Of a stretch of DNA of 64,000 nt, positions 1 through 7,813 are shown in pieces. Positions within the stretch are counted from its first letter, which is position 1. Each line of letters begins with the position of its first letter. Source of the DNA: Gaiellasilicea sp963705515 (GTDB taxonomy: Bacteria; Actinomycetota; Thermoleophilia; Gaiellales; Gaiellaceae); NCBI GenBank assembly GCA_963705515.1, contig CAVPJV010000009.1, positions 372,001 through 436,000 on the forward strand, read 5' to 3'. The notes beneath the pieces were generated by a model that did not search any database, was not told where the DNA came from, and saw only the letters and a program-made list of their open reading frames with translations. A program made the translations under genes and the position numbers.

Positions 1-485
1 TGCCGGCCCGGCTTCGGGCCCTCACAGGGGCGGAACTGGAAGACGCGGTTGAGCACGTCGAGCGTCTCCCGCACTTTCTTCGCGTTCGCGTACGGCCCGA
101 AGTAGAGGACGCCGCGGCGATGGCGCTCGCGGGTGAACATCACGCGCGGGTACTCGTCCTCGATCGTGACCGCGATGTAGGGGAACGACTTGTCGTCGCG
201 CAGGCGCACGTTGAACGGCGGCCGGTGCCGTTTGACGAGGTTCTGCTCGAGATGGAGGGCCTCCACCTCGCTGCCGGTGACGATCACCTCGAGATCGGCG
301 ATTCGCGGCACGAGCTGCGGGATCGAGGCGCGGCTGTCGCCGCGGCCCTCCTGGAAGTAGGAGCGCACGCGCGGGCGCAGCGACTTCGCCTTGCCGATGT
401 AGAGCACGTCGCCGCGCTCGTCCCGGAAGAGGTAGACACCGGGCTTTGCCGGCAGACCCTTCAACTTGTCCCTGACGTCTGCCAT
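1..485 (-). CDS. uvrC: Excinuclease ABC subunit C, N-terminal part (runs off the window)
   Basis: UvrC makes the dual incision around UvrB-bound DNA lesions in nucleotide excision repair. The translated N-terminus carries the GIY-YIG nuclease domain: KPGVYLF at residues ~13-19, VLYIGKAKSLRPRV at ~28-41, then the SYFQEG segment, EALHLEQNLVKRHRPPFNVRL and DDKSFPYI, all in the order usual for UvrC. It starts at an ATG (complement of 483-485) and reads off the left edge after about 161 residues, so the UVR and C-terminal nuclease domains are not visible. It is divergent from the plus-strand gene at 507 with only 21 bp between starts, so the two promoters must overlap neighbouring coding DNA. Confidence 0.95.
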   Translation of the reverse strand, partial: MADVRDKLKGLPAKPGVYLFRDERGDVLYIGKAKSLRPRVRSYFQEGRGDSRASIPQLVPRIADLEVIVTGSEVEALHLEQNLVKRHRPPFNVRLRDDKSFPYIAVTIEDEYPRVMFTRERHRRGVLYFGPYANAKKVRETLDVLNRVFQFRPCEGPKPGR

Positions 486-506
486 CGCGGCTACCTTAGC
501 CTCGGC

Positions 507-1997
507 GTGAAGGGTCTCCTGGCAGCTCTCGCGGCGATGCTTGCCCTTGCACCTGCGGCACACGCGGGCGGTTCGTCCGTTGTCTTCGGCGCGGCCGAGG
601 ACCGTGTCCGGAGCCCGTTCCTGGTCGAGTCGGAGACCGAGATGGGCCTGCTCAAGCTGGCTGGGTTCCAGGCCGTCCGGGTCACGAGCTTCTGGGAGCC
701 TGGCCTCTCCGAGCCGACCCCGCACGAGGCGATGGTGCTGGCGAACGTCGACGCCGCGGCGACGATGCACGGGATCCGCGTCTACCTCTCGGTCTACAAC
801 GCCGGCTCACGCACGACACCGCTGACGGTGGCACAGCGGAAGGAGTTCGCCGCCTATGCGGCCGCGATCGCGAAGGCGAACCCAGGCTTCCGCGATGTGA
901 TCGTCGGCAACGAGCCCAACCTCAACCGCTTCTGGATGCCGCAGTTCGCGCTCAACGGGACCGGCGCCTCGGCGCCCGCCTACCTGCGCCTGCTCGCGAC
1001 GACCTACGACGCACTGAAGGAGGCGGCGCCCGACGTACGAGTCTGGGGCGGCGCGCTCGCGCCGCGAGGGGTCGACAAACCGAACACGGGCCGCGACACG
1101 ATCTCCCCCACCCGCTTCCTGCGCGAGCTCGGCGTCGCGTACCGGAAGAGCGGGCGCGCGCTCCCGGTCATGGACGGCTTCTCGTTCCATCCCTATCCGC
1201 TCAACTCGAGCGTCCCCGTCGACGCGCTGCCTTCGGATCCGGATCATCTCGGGCTGATCGACCAGGACGTGCTCGTGCGGCTGCTCGGCAGGGCGTTCGA
1301 CGGCACGGCGCAGCTCGGCAAGGGGATGCCGATCCTCTACGACGAGTTCGGGATCGAATCGGCGATCCCGGCCGAGAAGCGCGAGCTCTACGGCGGCGTC
1401 GAGCCCGCGACGACCCGGCCGGTGCCGGAGGCGACGCAGGCGGCGGCCTATCGACGCGCGATCCAACTCGCCTACTGCCAGTCGAACGTCGCCGGGATGC
1501 TCCTCTTCCACACGCACGACGAGCCGGGCCGGCCAGGGTGGCAGTCGGGCCTCGTCTACGCCGACGGCTCGCCCAAGACGTCGCTCGAGCCCGTGCGGCG
1601 CGCAATCGAGTCCGCGGGAACGAGCTCCCTCGGTGCGTGTCCGGTAGAGGCGAAGGTGTCGGCCGCGTTCACCACCGCCGAGCGTACGATCTCGCTCCGA
1701 TGCGAGCGCGCGTGCACCTACCGAGCCCGCCTGCTGCGCCTGCCGCGCCGGACGGCGGTGGCGACGATGACCGGCCGCGCTGCCGCAGGGCAGCGCCTCC
1801 AGGTGCCGGTCGGACCGGCCGACAGCACCCCCGGCTGGTACCAGCTCGCCGTCTCGTTTCTCGACGAGTCGCTGCCGGGACGACCCGTCGAGCGCGTCAG
1901 CACGCCGTACGTGGTGCGTGTCTCCTCGCCGCCGCGCTCCTTGCCGGGTGCGGTGGCGACGACGGTTCTGGCTCCCCGCTTCTGGTCGGAGCAGTAG
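507..1997 (+). CDS. Secreted (beta/alpha)8-barrel glycoside-hydrolase-like protein
   Basis: A 496-residue protein with a signal peptide (MKGLLAALAAMLALAPAAHA, residues 1-20). The body looks like a clan GH-A TIM barrel: GNEPNLNRFW near residue 133 places an Asn-Glu pair like the acid/base Glu, and YDEFGIE near 279 carries a second Glu like the nucleophile. A short beta-rich C-terminal domain follows from about residue 385. GTG at 507 was chosen because it begins the signal peptide; upstream in-frame sequence is antisense to uvrC. The last ~22 residues after YVVRVSS read like out-of-frame sequence that overlaps the start of the paralogous next gene, so the true stop may have been lost through an indel. 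The substrate is unknown. Confidence 0.75.
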   Translation: MKGLLAALAAMLALAPAAHAGGSSVVFGAAEDRVRSPFLVESETEMGLLKLAGFQAVRVTSFWEPGLSEPTPHEAMVLANVDAAATMHGIRVYLSVYNAGSRTTPLTVAQRKEFAAYAAAIAKANPGFRDVIVGNEPNLNRFWMPQFALNGTGASAPAYLRLLATTYDALKEAAPDVRVWGGALAPRGVDKPNTGRDTISPTRFLRELGVAYRKSGRALPVMDGFSFHPYPLNSSVPVDALPSDPDHLGLIDQDVLVRLLGRAFDGTAQLGKGMPILYDEFGIESAIPAEKRELYGGVEPATTRPVPEATQAAAYRRAIQLAYCQSNVAGMLLFHTHDEPGRPGWQSGLVYADGSPKTSLEPVRRAIESAGTSSLGACPVEAKVSAAFTTAERTISLRCERACTYRARLLRLPRRTAVATMTGRAAAGQRLQVPVGPADSTPGWYQLAVSFLDESLPGRPVERVSTPYVVRVSSPPRSLPGAVATTVLAPRFWSEQ

Positions 1998-2989
1998 ACG
2001 ACCGGGTCCGGCACGACGGGCCCGCGCTCCGCCAGCTCCAGGACGCCGGCTTCGGCGCCGTCGGAATCACGAGCTTCTGGCATCCGGGTAGCAATGCGCC
2101 GTCGGAGGAGGAGGTCGCCGCCCTGCGGAGCGTCGTCGAGGGCGCCGGCGACACCCGGATCTTCCTCTCGATCTACCACACGGGCGCCAGGACGACGCCG
2201 CTGACGCCGGCCGACCGGGCGGACTTCGCCGCCTATGTCACGGCGGTGATGCGAGCTGCGCCCGAGATCCGCGACGTGATCATCGGCAACGAGCCGAACC
2301 TGAACCGCTTCTGGATGCCGCAATTCGACGCGAGCGGCGGCGACGTCGCCGCGCCGGCCTACCTCGCGCTGCTGTTCGAGGTCTACGACGCGGTCCAGCA
2401 GGCCGACCCGGACCTGACCGTCTGGGGCGGCGTACTCGCACCGCAGGGGATCGACCGGCCGGGAACAGGCCGTGACACGCAGTCGCCGACGACGTTCATC
2501 CGCGACCTCGGCGCCGCCTTCCGCGCCAGCGGCCGGGAGGAGCCGCCGTTCGACGGCTTCGCCTACCACCCCTACCCGGCGAGCTCGAGTATCCCGCCCG
2601 ACCGGCCGACCAACCCGAAGTCGACGTCGATCCTGCTGGCGGACTACGAGGAGAAGCTGCGACCGCTGCTCGACGAGGCCTTCGGCCCGGGCGTGCCCGT
2701 GCTCTACAGCGAGCTCGGAGTCGAGACGGCGATCCCGCCGGCGAAGTCGTCGCTGTACGAGGGCAAGGAGCCCGGCGATCCGGTCGACGAGGCGACGCAG
2801 GCCGACTTCTACCGCCGGGCGATGGAGCTCGCGGCCTGTCAGGACAACGTGGCCGGCCTGCTGCTCTTCCATTCCCACGACGAGCCCGTGCTGACAGGCT
2901 TCCAGTCCGGCGTCTACTACGTGGACGCGACTGCGAAGTCGAGCCTGGAGCCCGTTCGCGACGCGGCGAAACGTACGATATGCCCGTGA
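1907..2989 (+). CDS. Lipoprotein paralogue of the preceding glycosidase-like barrel
   Basis: About 360 residues and clearly homologous to the upstream gene: both share GNEPNLNRFWMPQF, the SFWxPG segment and a GRDT motif, in the same order. It has the Asn-Glu motif (~residue 127) and a second Glu in YSELGVE (~268), but lacks the C-terminal beta domain. The N-terminus RGACLLAAALLAGC is a lipoprotein signal with Cys after LLAG. The expected start codon is missing: the in-frame codon is GTA at 1907, and the nearest usable in-frame start lies some 200 bp upstream inside the previous gene. A GTG-to-GTA difference or an indel is likely. The start given is therefore a best guess; the family assignment is firmer. 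Confidence 0.7.
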   Translation, partial: VRGACLLAAALLAGCGGDDGSGSPLLVGAVDDRVRHDGPALRQLQDAGFGAVGITSFWHPGSNAPSEEEVAALRSVVEGAGDTRIFLSIYHTGARTTPLTPADRADFAAYVTAVMRAAPEIRDVIIGNEPNLNRFWMPQFDASGGDVAAPAYLALLFEVYDAVQQADPDLTVWGGVLAPQGIDRPGTGRDTQSPTTFIRDLGAAFRASGREEPPFDGFAYHPYPASSSIPPDRPTNPKSTSILLADYEEKLRPLLDEAFGPGVPVLYSELGVETAIPPAKSSLYEGKEPGDPVDEATQADFYRRAMELAACQDNVAGLLLFHSHDEPVLTGFQSGVYYVDATAKSSLEPVRDAAKRTICP

Positions 2990-3690
2990 GCAGCGAGATC
3001 CAGGGCGGCCAGTACGTCGCGTATACGTTCTTCAAGACCGACCCCGCGTGGCGGCGGCTGCCGCTCGAGGAGCGGACGGCGATGAAGGACGCCTTCGCGG
3101 AGGTCGTCGAGAGCTGGAGCGACCGTTTCGAGCAGCTGCGCACCTACTCGACCGCCGGCGTACGCCCCGACGTCGACTTCTTCCTCTGGAAGATCACCGA
3201 GCGCTACTCCGACCTCGGCGAGCTCGGTGCAGCGCTGAACGGGACGCCGCTCGCCGGCTGGCTGGAGACGCCCTACAACTACCTCGCGACGACGAAAGCC
3301 TCGCAATACACCCAGGCCCGCCGGCCGCGCAAGATCATCCCGAAGGGCTCGCCCTACCTCGTCGTCTACCCGTTCGTGAAGGTGCGGCCGTGGTACGCGC
3401 TCTCGCTCGAGGACCGGCAGCGCGCGATGGACGAGCACATCCGCGTCGGTCGCGAGTTCGAGACGATCCACAACCACACGACGTACTCGTTCGGGATCGA
3501 CGACCAGGAGTTCATGACCGCGTTCGAGTGCGACGAGCCGTCCGACTTCATGCACCTGATGCTGACGCTCCGCGAGAGCGAGGCCTCGGCCTACACCGAG
3601 CGCGACACACCGATCTTCGTCGGCGAGGGGATGACCATCCGCGCCGCGCTCGACGCGCTCGACGGCGCCTCGGCGCAGGTTCGTGCGTAG
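2980..3690 (+). CDS. hemQ: Coproheme decarboxylase (HemQ/ChdC), chlorite-dismutase family
   Basis: This enzyme oxidatively decarboxylates two propionates of Fe-coproporphyrin III to give heme b, the last step of the coproporphyrin-dependent pathway of monoderm bacteria. The 236-residue length fits the family. Visible landmarks are WKITERYSDLGELGAALN, KASQYT, SPYLVVYPFVKVRPWYAL (residues ~122-139, holding the conserved YPFVK and W) and the heme-ligand region TIHNHTTYSFGIDDQEF (~160-176). The ATG at 2980 overlaps the end of the upstream gene by 10 bp; a GTG six bases later is an alternative start. No other heme gene lies nearby, so the neighbourhood does not add support, but the family match is strong. 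Confidence 0.93.
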   Translation: MPVSSEIQGGQYVAYTFFKTDPAWRRLPLEERTAMKDAFAEVVESWSDRFEQLRTYSTAGVRPDVDFFLWKITERYSDLGELGAALNGTPLAGWLETPYNYLATTKASQYTQARRPRKIIPKGSPYLVVYPFVKVRPWYALSLEDRQRAMDEHIRVGREFETIHNHTTYSFGIDDQEFMTAFECDEPSDFMHLMLTLRESEASAYTERDTPIFVGEGMTIRAALDALDGASAQVRA

Positions 3691-3874
3691 GCCGCTCCTC
3701 GTGCTGCTGCTGGCGCTGGCCGGCTGCGGCGGTGAGGGGTTCGTCTACGACGTCTACTACGTCTTCGGGCCGGAGGCCACGTGGACGGACGGCCCCGCGC
3801 CGCTCGTCGGTACGCAGGGGCCGGTCGTCTCGTACGCCGACGAGCTACTCGCCGACATCCGCAGTCAGCTGTAG
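3683..3874 (+). CDS. Small lipoprotein of unknown function
   Basis: A 63-residue protein starting at GTG 3683, overlapping the end of hemQ by 8 bp, which suggests translational coupling. The N-terminus MRRPLLVLLLALAGC is a textbook lipobox signal, so the mature part (~49 residues, rich in Tyr and acidic residues: FVYDVYYVF) would be anchored outside the membrane. I do not recognise a family. The stop overlaps the convergent gene at 3865 by about 10 bp. Confidence 0.6.
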   Translation: MRRPLLVLLLALAGCGGEGFVYDVYYVFGPEATWTDGPAPLVGTQGPVVSYADELLADIRSQL

Positions 3875-4239
3875 GTGTGCTCGTTGCGCCAGACGCGGAA
3901 GATCGTGTAGCCACAGGCCAGAAGGACGAGGAAGAACGCAAGCGCGTCCGGGCCGGACGGGCCGAGGCCGATGAAGGCGCCCACGTCGACGACCGCGAGC
4001 ACGATCGCGGCGTAGAAGACGTTTCGGCTCCGGTCCTGCCACGACTCGATGTCGCCGCGCTTCTCGCGCCAGAGCAGGAAGAGGAAGAAGGCGATCGCGA
4101 GGAAGAAGCCGATCTGGAGCAGCCCGCCGACGGTCGCGAGCACGGACTGGAGCGAGAGCACGACGACCACCGCCGCGATCAGGCCGATGATCAGGAACCC
4201 GCGCAGGGTCGAGTTCATGTCGGTGAAGAAGCGCTTCAT
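3865..4239 (-). CDS. Small integral membrane protein
   Basis: 124 residues from ATG 4239. Hydrophobic segments are visible around residues 13-31 (FLIIGLIAAVVVVLSL), 37-53, 73-88 and 94-110, so about four membrane spans are likely. The chosen ATG overlaps the stop of the upstream membrane gene (ATGA), indicating a two-gene operon. Family unknown. Confidence 0.65.
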   Translation of the reverse strand: MKRFFTDMNSTLRGFLIIGLIAAVVVVLSLQSVLATVGGLLQIGFFLAIAFFLFLLWREKRGDIESWQDRSRNVFYAAIVLAVVDVGAFIGLGPSGPDALAFFLVLLACGYTIFRVWRNEHTYS

Positions 4240-4592
4240 GATCCGGTCATGAATGCTCGCACGGCGAGCGCCGCGGCGAGGAAGGAAGTGCCGGCGAACC
4301 AGAGCAGCCGCCGAGGGCCTTCGGCCGGTGCGTACATCCACGGTGCCAGGATCGCCGCGAGCGAGAGCGAGCCGTAGGCGTAGTGGAGGTCGTCGGCCGC
4401 CCGCCGGTCGTCCGAGAGCAGCAGCAGTCCGAGCGCGACCTGGGCGACCAGGAGCGTCTGTGCGAGTGCGAGCAGGTGCGCGAGCCAGCGGCCCGCGACA
4501 CGGCGCCGCCAGTAGACGAGCCCGCCGGCCAGCGCCGCGAGCGCCGGGACGCCGACGACGAGATACGCGAGGAACTGGTGGGCGGACAGCAT
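4236..4592 (-). CDS. Small integral membrane protein
   Basis: 118 residues from ATG 4592 (MLSAHQFLAYLVV). Three to four hydrophobic stretches are evident: residues ~5-24, ~38-58, ~68-84 and ~94-112. It is translationally coupled to the next gene through an ATGA overlap. Nothing in the soluble loops (YWRRRVAGRW, SDDRRAADDLHYAYG) lets me name a function. Confidence 0.65.
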   Translation of the reverse strand: MLSAHQFLAYLVVGVPALAALAGGLVYWRRRVAGRWLAHLLALAQTLLVAQVALGLLLLSDDRRAADDLHYAYGSLSLAAILAPWMYAPAEGPRRLLWFAGTSFLAAALAVRAFMTGS

Positions 4593-4682
4593 CGCGAGGG
4601 GCACCCTAGCGAGAGGAGAACCGTGGTTCCGAAGTGACCAGGCACCCGGCCTCGAGCTGCCGAGCAACGTGGGCGAGACGGT

Positions 4683-4713
4683 GAAGCTGGCCCCGCGTCG
4701 GCGGGGCAGCTTC
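4683..4713 (-). terminator. Hairpin terminator after the adhesin-like gene
   Basis: GAAGCTGGCCCCGC pairs with GCGGGGCAGCTTC around a short loop, with one bulged base. It lies 20 bp downstream of the stop of the minus-strand gene at 4733. The following sequence is only modestly T-rich, so Rho-independent termination is likely but not certain. Confidence 0.6.
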
Positions 4714-4732
4714 GCTCTTCGTTCTGTCCTAT

Positions 4733-5464
4733 CTAGCTCCCGGTGATCGCGCCCATCCCGGTGACGTTCTTGGTGACGTCCTGCGGATTACCCGCGTAGA
4801 GGATTGCACCCGATCCGGAAACAGAGGCATCGAGACTGTTGGTCGCGGTGACGAAGATGCTTCCCGAGCCGCCCACGGCTGCCTGCACGTCGTTCGCCAC
4901 GAGCTGTGTGAACTGCACGGTTCCGGAGCCGTCAACCGTGACATCGAGCTGCGCCGCGGTTCCGCTGCCGGTGAGCGTGCCGCTGCCCGGGAGGGTCACC
5001 ACGAGGCTCTCGGCCTCGATGCCGTCGACGACGATGTTGCCGCTGCCGCTGAGGGTCAAGGCGTCGATCGTCGGGACACTGATCTCGACGCTCATCGGAC
5101 TCTCCGTCGTGAAGCTGCCCGGAGTGTTCGCGATCACGAGCTGGCCCGACCGCACGTCGGTCGTGACACGCTCGAGGAGGTTGTCGTCGGCCCTCACGAC
5201 CACGGACTGCTCGTCGCCGACGCGAATAACGACGTTGTTGCTCCCTGCCAGGTCGACGCTGCTGAACGCGGCCACGTCACGGGCCTGCGTCGCGGGGACG
5301 CCGGATCCGTGGCTGGTCGAACTGGTGGAGCCTTCGAACACGTCGAAGTGATACAGCAGCGCAACCGCCACGCCGCCGAGGACAAAGGCCAGGCTCGCGA
5401 CGAGCACCCACCGGGAGCGGTGCTGTTCGCGTCCGGGCTGAACTGATGCGGGGGCGACAGTCAT
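4733..5464 (-). CDS. Membrane-anchored DUF2807 (GIN domain) beta-helix-like protein
   Basis: 243 residues. A single membrane span (residues ~20-39, WVLVASLAFVLGGVAVALLYHF) is followed by a Ser-rich linker and a head-GIN/DUF2807 domain with the repeating GSGxxxVxG pattern (LSGSGNIVVDG, LPGSGTLTGSG, VDGSGTVQF, VGGSGSIFV, VSGSGAILY). Such domains form a right-handed beta-helix outside the membrane. The start was moved to ATG 5464 because GAGGGG lies just upstream; earlier in-frame codons lack hydrophobic or conserved sequence. The role is unknown; the family is often called putative autotransporter adhesin, but here it is membrane-anchored in a probably monoderm cell. Confidence 0.8.
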   Translation of the reverse strand: MTVAPASVQPGREQHRSRWVLVASLAFVLGGVAVALLYHFDVFEGSTSSTSHGSGVPATQARDVAAFSSVDLAGSNNVVIRVGDEQSVVVRADDNLLERVTTDVRSGQLVIANTPGSFTTESPMSVEISVPTIDALTLSGSGNIVVDGIEAESLVVTLPGSGTLTGSGTAAQLDVTVDGSGTVQFTQLVANDVQAAVGGSGSIFVTATNSLDASVSGSGAILYAGNPQDVTKNVTGMGAITGS

Positions 5465-5849
5465 TGCCCCTCCCTTCTGACGCCGCGCCGAACGACTCAC
5501 GGCCACGTGGGCCGGCTTCAAGTCGGCGCGACGCGTCGTTGTGCCTCACGAAGACACGATCACCATCCCCTGTCCATCGATCGGGCGGATCGGGTCGTGT
5601 ACTGAGTCGCATGTGGGAAAGCCACAGGCTCCACCCGGACCGGAATCGGCGTGAGCACCGCGCCGATCGGAAGGCGACGCGTCGCCGCTCGAGCCGCGCT
5701 CGGTCTCCGCAACACGCATCTCAGGCGGCCAGGTGGGCGGCGAGCTCGTCAGCCGATCGGACAGGACGAGCATCTACCCAAGGGACGTTCTCGTTCATCA
5801 ATGCAGTAGCCATCGATAGAGATCTCGAAGCGAGCCAGAGGAGCTGCGC
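5465..5849. other. Intergenic region between divergent genes
   Basis: 385 bp separate the DUF2807 gene (minus) and the cupin gene (plus). No long open frame with plausible composition is present. A short minus frame ending at 5721 (MNENVPWVDARPVRSADEL...) could encode about 30 residues but has no recognised family. The stretch presumably holds both promoters; I see no clear operator. Confidence 0.4.
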
Positions 5850-6413
5850 GTGATCGAAGAAGGCAAGCCCGCACCGACGTCCTCCGTACCTGAGGCAGAG
5901 CTGAAGAAGACGGATGCCGGGCTCATTCCCCAGGGCGAGGGCTGGTTCGGCGTCAACGCGCGCGACGTGTCGTGGATCCGAAGCGCGGAGCGCGGGCAGG
6001 ACACGGACTTCGAGGGGCGGCAGGAGTGGACCGACCTTGGCTTCCGCATCCAGATTCTCTCGCCCGGTCAGCGCGGCCTGTACCACGGCGAGCGGGGCCA
6101 GGAGGACTTCCTCGTCGTCTCCGGCGAGTGTGTGCTCGTGATCGAAGGTGAGGAGCGCCACCTGAAGGCCTGGGACTTCGTCCACTGCCCGCCGTGGACG
6201 AAGCACACCTTCGTCGGCGCCGGTGACGGGCCGTGCGTGATCGTCATGGTCGGCAGCCGAGCGGGCGGCTTCGAGGTCGTCTACGCCGTGAGCGACGTGG
6301 CGGCAAAGCACGGTGCGAGCGTGCTCGAGGACACGTCGGTTCCGGACGAGGCCTATGCCCACTTCGGGCCGGAGGAGCGGTCGGCGTACCAGGAAGGATG
6401 GCTTCCGTCGTGA
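5850..6413 (+). CDS. Cupin-domain protein
   Basis: 187 residues from GTG 5850, with AGAGGAG eight bases upstream. The single cupin barrel shows GLYHGERGQEDFLVVSGE (residues ~76-93) and HCPPWTKHTFVGAG (~111-124), matching cupin motifs 1 and 2 with likely metal-binding His and Glu. The function is unknown; it could be a metal-dependent oxygenase/isomerase or a binding protein. The N-terminus IEEGKPAP is nearly identical to the start of the bcp fragment downstream (VEEGKPAP), which is unexpected for a cupin. It may be transcribed into the following bcp fragment, whose start is 33 bp downstream. Confidence 0.8.
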   Translation: MIEEGKPAPTSSVPEAELKKTDAGLIPQGEGWFGVNARDVSWIRSAERGQDTDFEGRQEWTDLGFRIQILSPGQRGLYHGERGQEDFLVVSGECVLVIEGEERHLKAWDFVHCPPWTKHTFVGAGDGPCVIVMVGSRAGGFEVVYAVSDVAAKHGASVLEDTSVPDEAYAHFGPEERSAYQEGWLPS

Positions 6414-6446
6414 ACGACCCCGACCGCCCGACGAACGGAGGCACTC

Positions 6447-6581
6447 TTGGTCGAGGAAGGTAAGCCAGCCCCCGATTTCACGCTTACGTCGGACTCCGGC
6501 GAGCAGGTCTCGCTCGAGTCCCTCCGCGGGCAGCCGGTTGTCCTTTACTTCTACCCACGCGACGACACGCCGGGTAGATAA
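6447..6581 (+). pseudogene. Truncated bcp/PrxQ peroxiredoxin, N-terminal 44 residues only
   Basis: TTG 6447 is preceded by CGGAGG and opens a frame that reads VEEGKPAPDFTLTSDSGEQ, then VVLYFYPRDDTPG, then a stop. This is the N-terminal third of a thioredoxin-fold Bcp/PrxQ protein, cut exactly before the peroxidatic Cys (TPGCT in the intact copy at 7814). No continuation appears in another frame, so this is a real truncation or rearrangement rather than a one-base slip. With a good ribosome site it might still make a short peptide. Confidence 0.75.
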
Positions 6582-6635
6582 GACAGTAGTCCGGTTTGGG
6601 TTTCGCGATGCTGGCCACGGCGATAGGCTCGCCTC

Positions 6636-7097
6636 ATGGCGTCGAGCGCGCGCATGGCCGTCGCGCTGCTGACCGCGGCCGTGTCCCTGGTGCCCATGGC
6701 CTGCGGCGGCGACGAGGCCGCAATGCGCGCCACGCTGACCAACGACGGCTGCACGTACGACGGGGACACGTCGCCGACTGCGGGCATGTTCACGATCGAG
6801 GTCGAGAACCAGACCGAGTTCTCCGGCTCCTTTGTGCTCCTCTCCCTCGCCGAGCGCTCGACGGTCGACGACCTCCAGCCGTCGCTCGAGCAGTACCCGC
6901 GGCAGTTCGAGCGGGAATGGACGCTTCCGGAGCCACCGGACTACAAGTTCTTGGTCCGCTCCGACGTCGAGGCCGGAGCGACCAGTGCGCTGCCTGCCGA
7001 CGTCCCCGCCGGCACATACGCCGTCGTGTGCTTTGTCGACGACGACCTTCCCACCGAGCAGATCTACATCGCGGAGCAGCTGGACGTGACTGAATAG
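6636..7097 (+). CDS. Secreted lipoprotein, paralogue of 7256-7723
   Basis: 153 residues with a lipobox signal (VSLVPMAC, Cys at ~23). The mature part holds LTNDGCTYDGDTSP, MFTIEVENQTEF and VPAGTYAVVCFVDD, which look like a small beta-sandwich with two conserved Cys that could form a disulfide. It ends in IAEQLDVTE, the same end as its paralogue. Function unknown. It lies between two truncated bcp fragments. Confidence 0.75.
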   Translation: MASSARMAVALLTAAVSLVPMACGGDEAAMRATLTNDGCTYDGDTSPTAGMFTIEVENQTEFSGSFVLLSLAERSTVDDLQPSLEQYPRQFEREWTLPEPPDYKFLVRSDVEAGATSALPADVPAGTYAVVCFVDDDLPTEQIYIAEQLDVTE

Positions 7098-7105
7098 CAT
7101 TCGCG

Positions 7106-7246
7106 GTCGATGGTCCGGAGGGACAACCGGCGCCCGATTTCACACTGACCTCCGACACGGGCCGGGCGGTGACGCTGCCCTCGCTCAAGGGTTCGCCCGT
7201 CGTCCTCTACTTCTACCCACGGGACGACTCACTCGTACGTTCTTGA
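7106..7246 (+). pseudogene. Second truncated bcp/PrxQ fragment
   Basis: The frame reads GQPAPDFTLTSDTGRAVT, then SPVVLYFYPRDDSLVRS and a stop. It aligns with residues ~5-40 of the intact Bcp at 7814 and, like the fragment at 6447, breaks at the PRDD position just before the catalytic Cys. No ATG/GTG/TTG start exists in this frame after the stop at 7091, so it is probably untranslated. Start given from the first Bcp-like codons. Confidence 0.7.
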
Positions 7247-7255
7247 AGTAGCTTG

Positions 7256-7723
7256 CTACTCGGTGACGTCGAGCTGCTCCGCGACGTAGGCGCGCCAGGT
7301 CGGCAGGTCGTCGACGAAGCACATGAGCGCGTACGTGCCTGCAGGGACGTCGGCCGGCAGCGCGCCTGTCGCACCGGCCTCGACGCCGGTGCGGACGACC
7401 TGCTCGTAGAACCCCGGCAGCTCAGGAAGCGTTTTGCTCTCCTCGAACTGTCGCCGCGCTCGCTCGACGAACGGCTCGAGATCGTCGATCGTGGAGCCCT
7501 CGTCGAGTGAGGCGAGCGCGAAGGCTCCGAAGAAGTCGGTCTCGTTCTCGACGTCGATCGTGAACATTCCCGCCGCCGGCGTCGTGTCGCCGTCGTAGGT
7601 GCACCCGTCGTCGGTCAGCGTCGCGCGCAGCTCGCCGTTGCCATCGTCACCGCCGCAGGCGGTCAGCAGGAGTGACGAGGCCAGGATCACGACGGTCGTG
7701 CCGATGCGTGCGCCGCAGGCCAC
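7256..7723 (-). CDS. Secreted lipoprotein, paralogue of 6636-7097
   Basis: 155 residues from GTG 7723; the start was chosen so that the signal IGTTVVILASSLLLTAC is near the N-terminus. The mature region repeats the partner gene: LTDDGCTYDGDTTP, MFTIDVENETDF, GATGALPADVPAGTYALMCFVDD, ending EQLDVTE. It lies in the opposite orientation, tail to tail with a bcp fragment (7246) and divergent from the intact bcp (7814). The two lipoproteins appear to be about 60% identical by eye. Function unknown. Confidence 0.78.
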   Translation of the reverse strand: MACGARIGTTVVILASSLLLTACGGDDGNGELRATLTDDGCTYDGDTTPAAGMFTIDVENETDFFGAFALASLDEGSTIDDLEPFVERARRQFEESKTLPELPGFYEQVVRTGVEAGATGALPADVPAGTYALMCFVDDLPTWRAYVAEQLDVTE

Positions 7724-7813
7724 GACTCGCGAGCTTATCGTGTTGCCCGCCAAGAGCCGACCACAGCGAGGCAAGGCTTCGGTCTCCATCGCGCTGCTCG
7801 ATACGCTTGGGCC

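Noticed and set aside
5721..7100. 459-codon minus frame across the cupin and lipoprotein genes
   Set aside because: It crosses recognisable genes on the other strand and has no domain; only its last 30 codons lie in free intergenic DNA and have no family.
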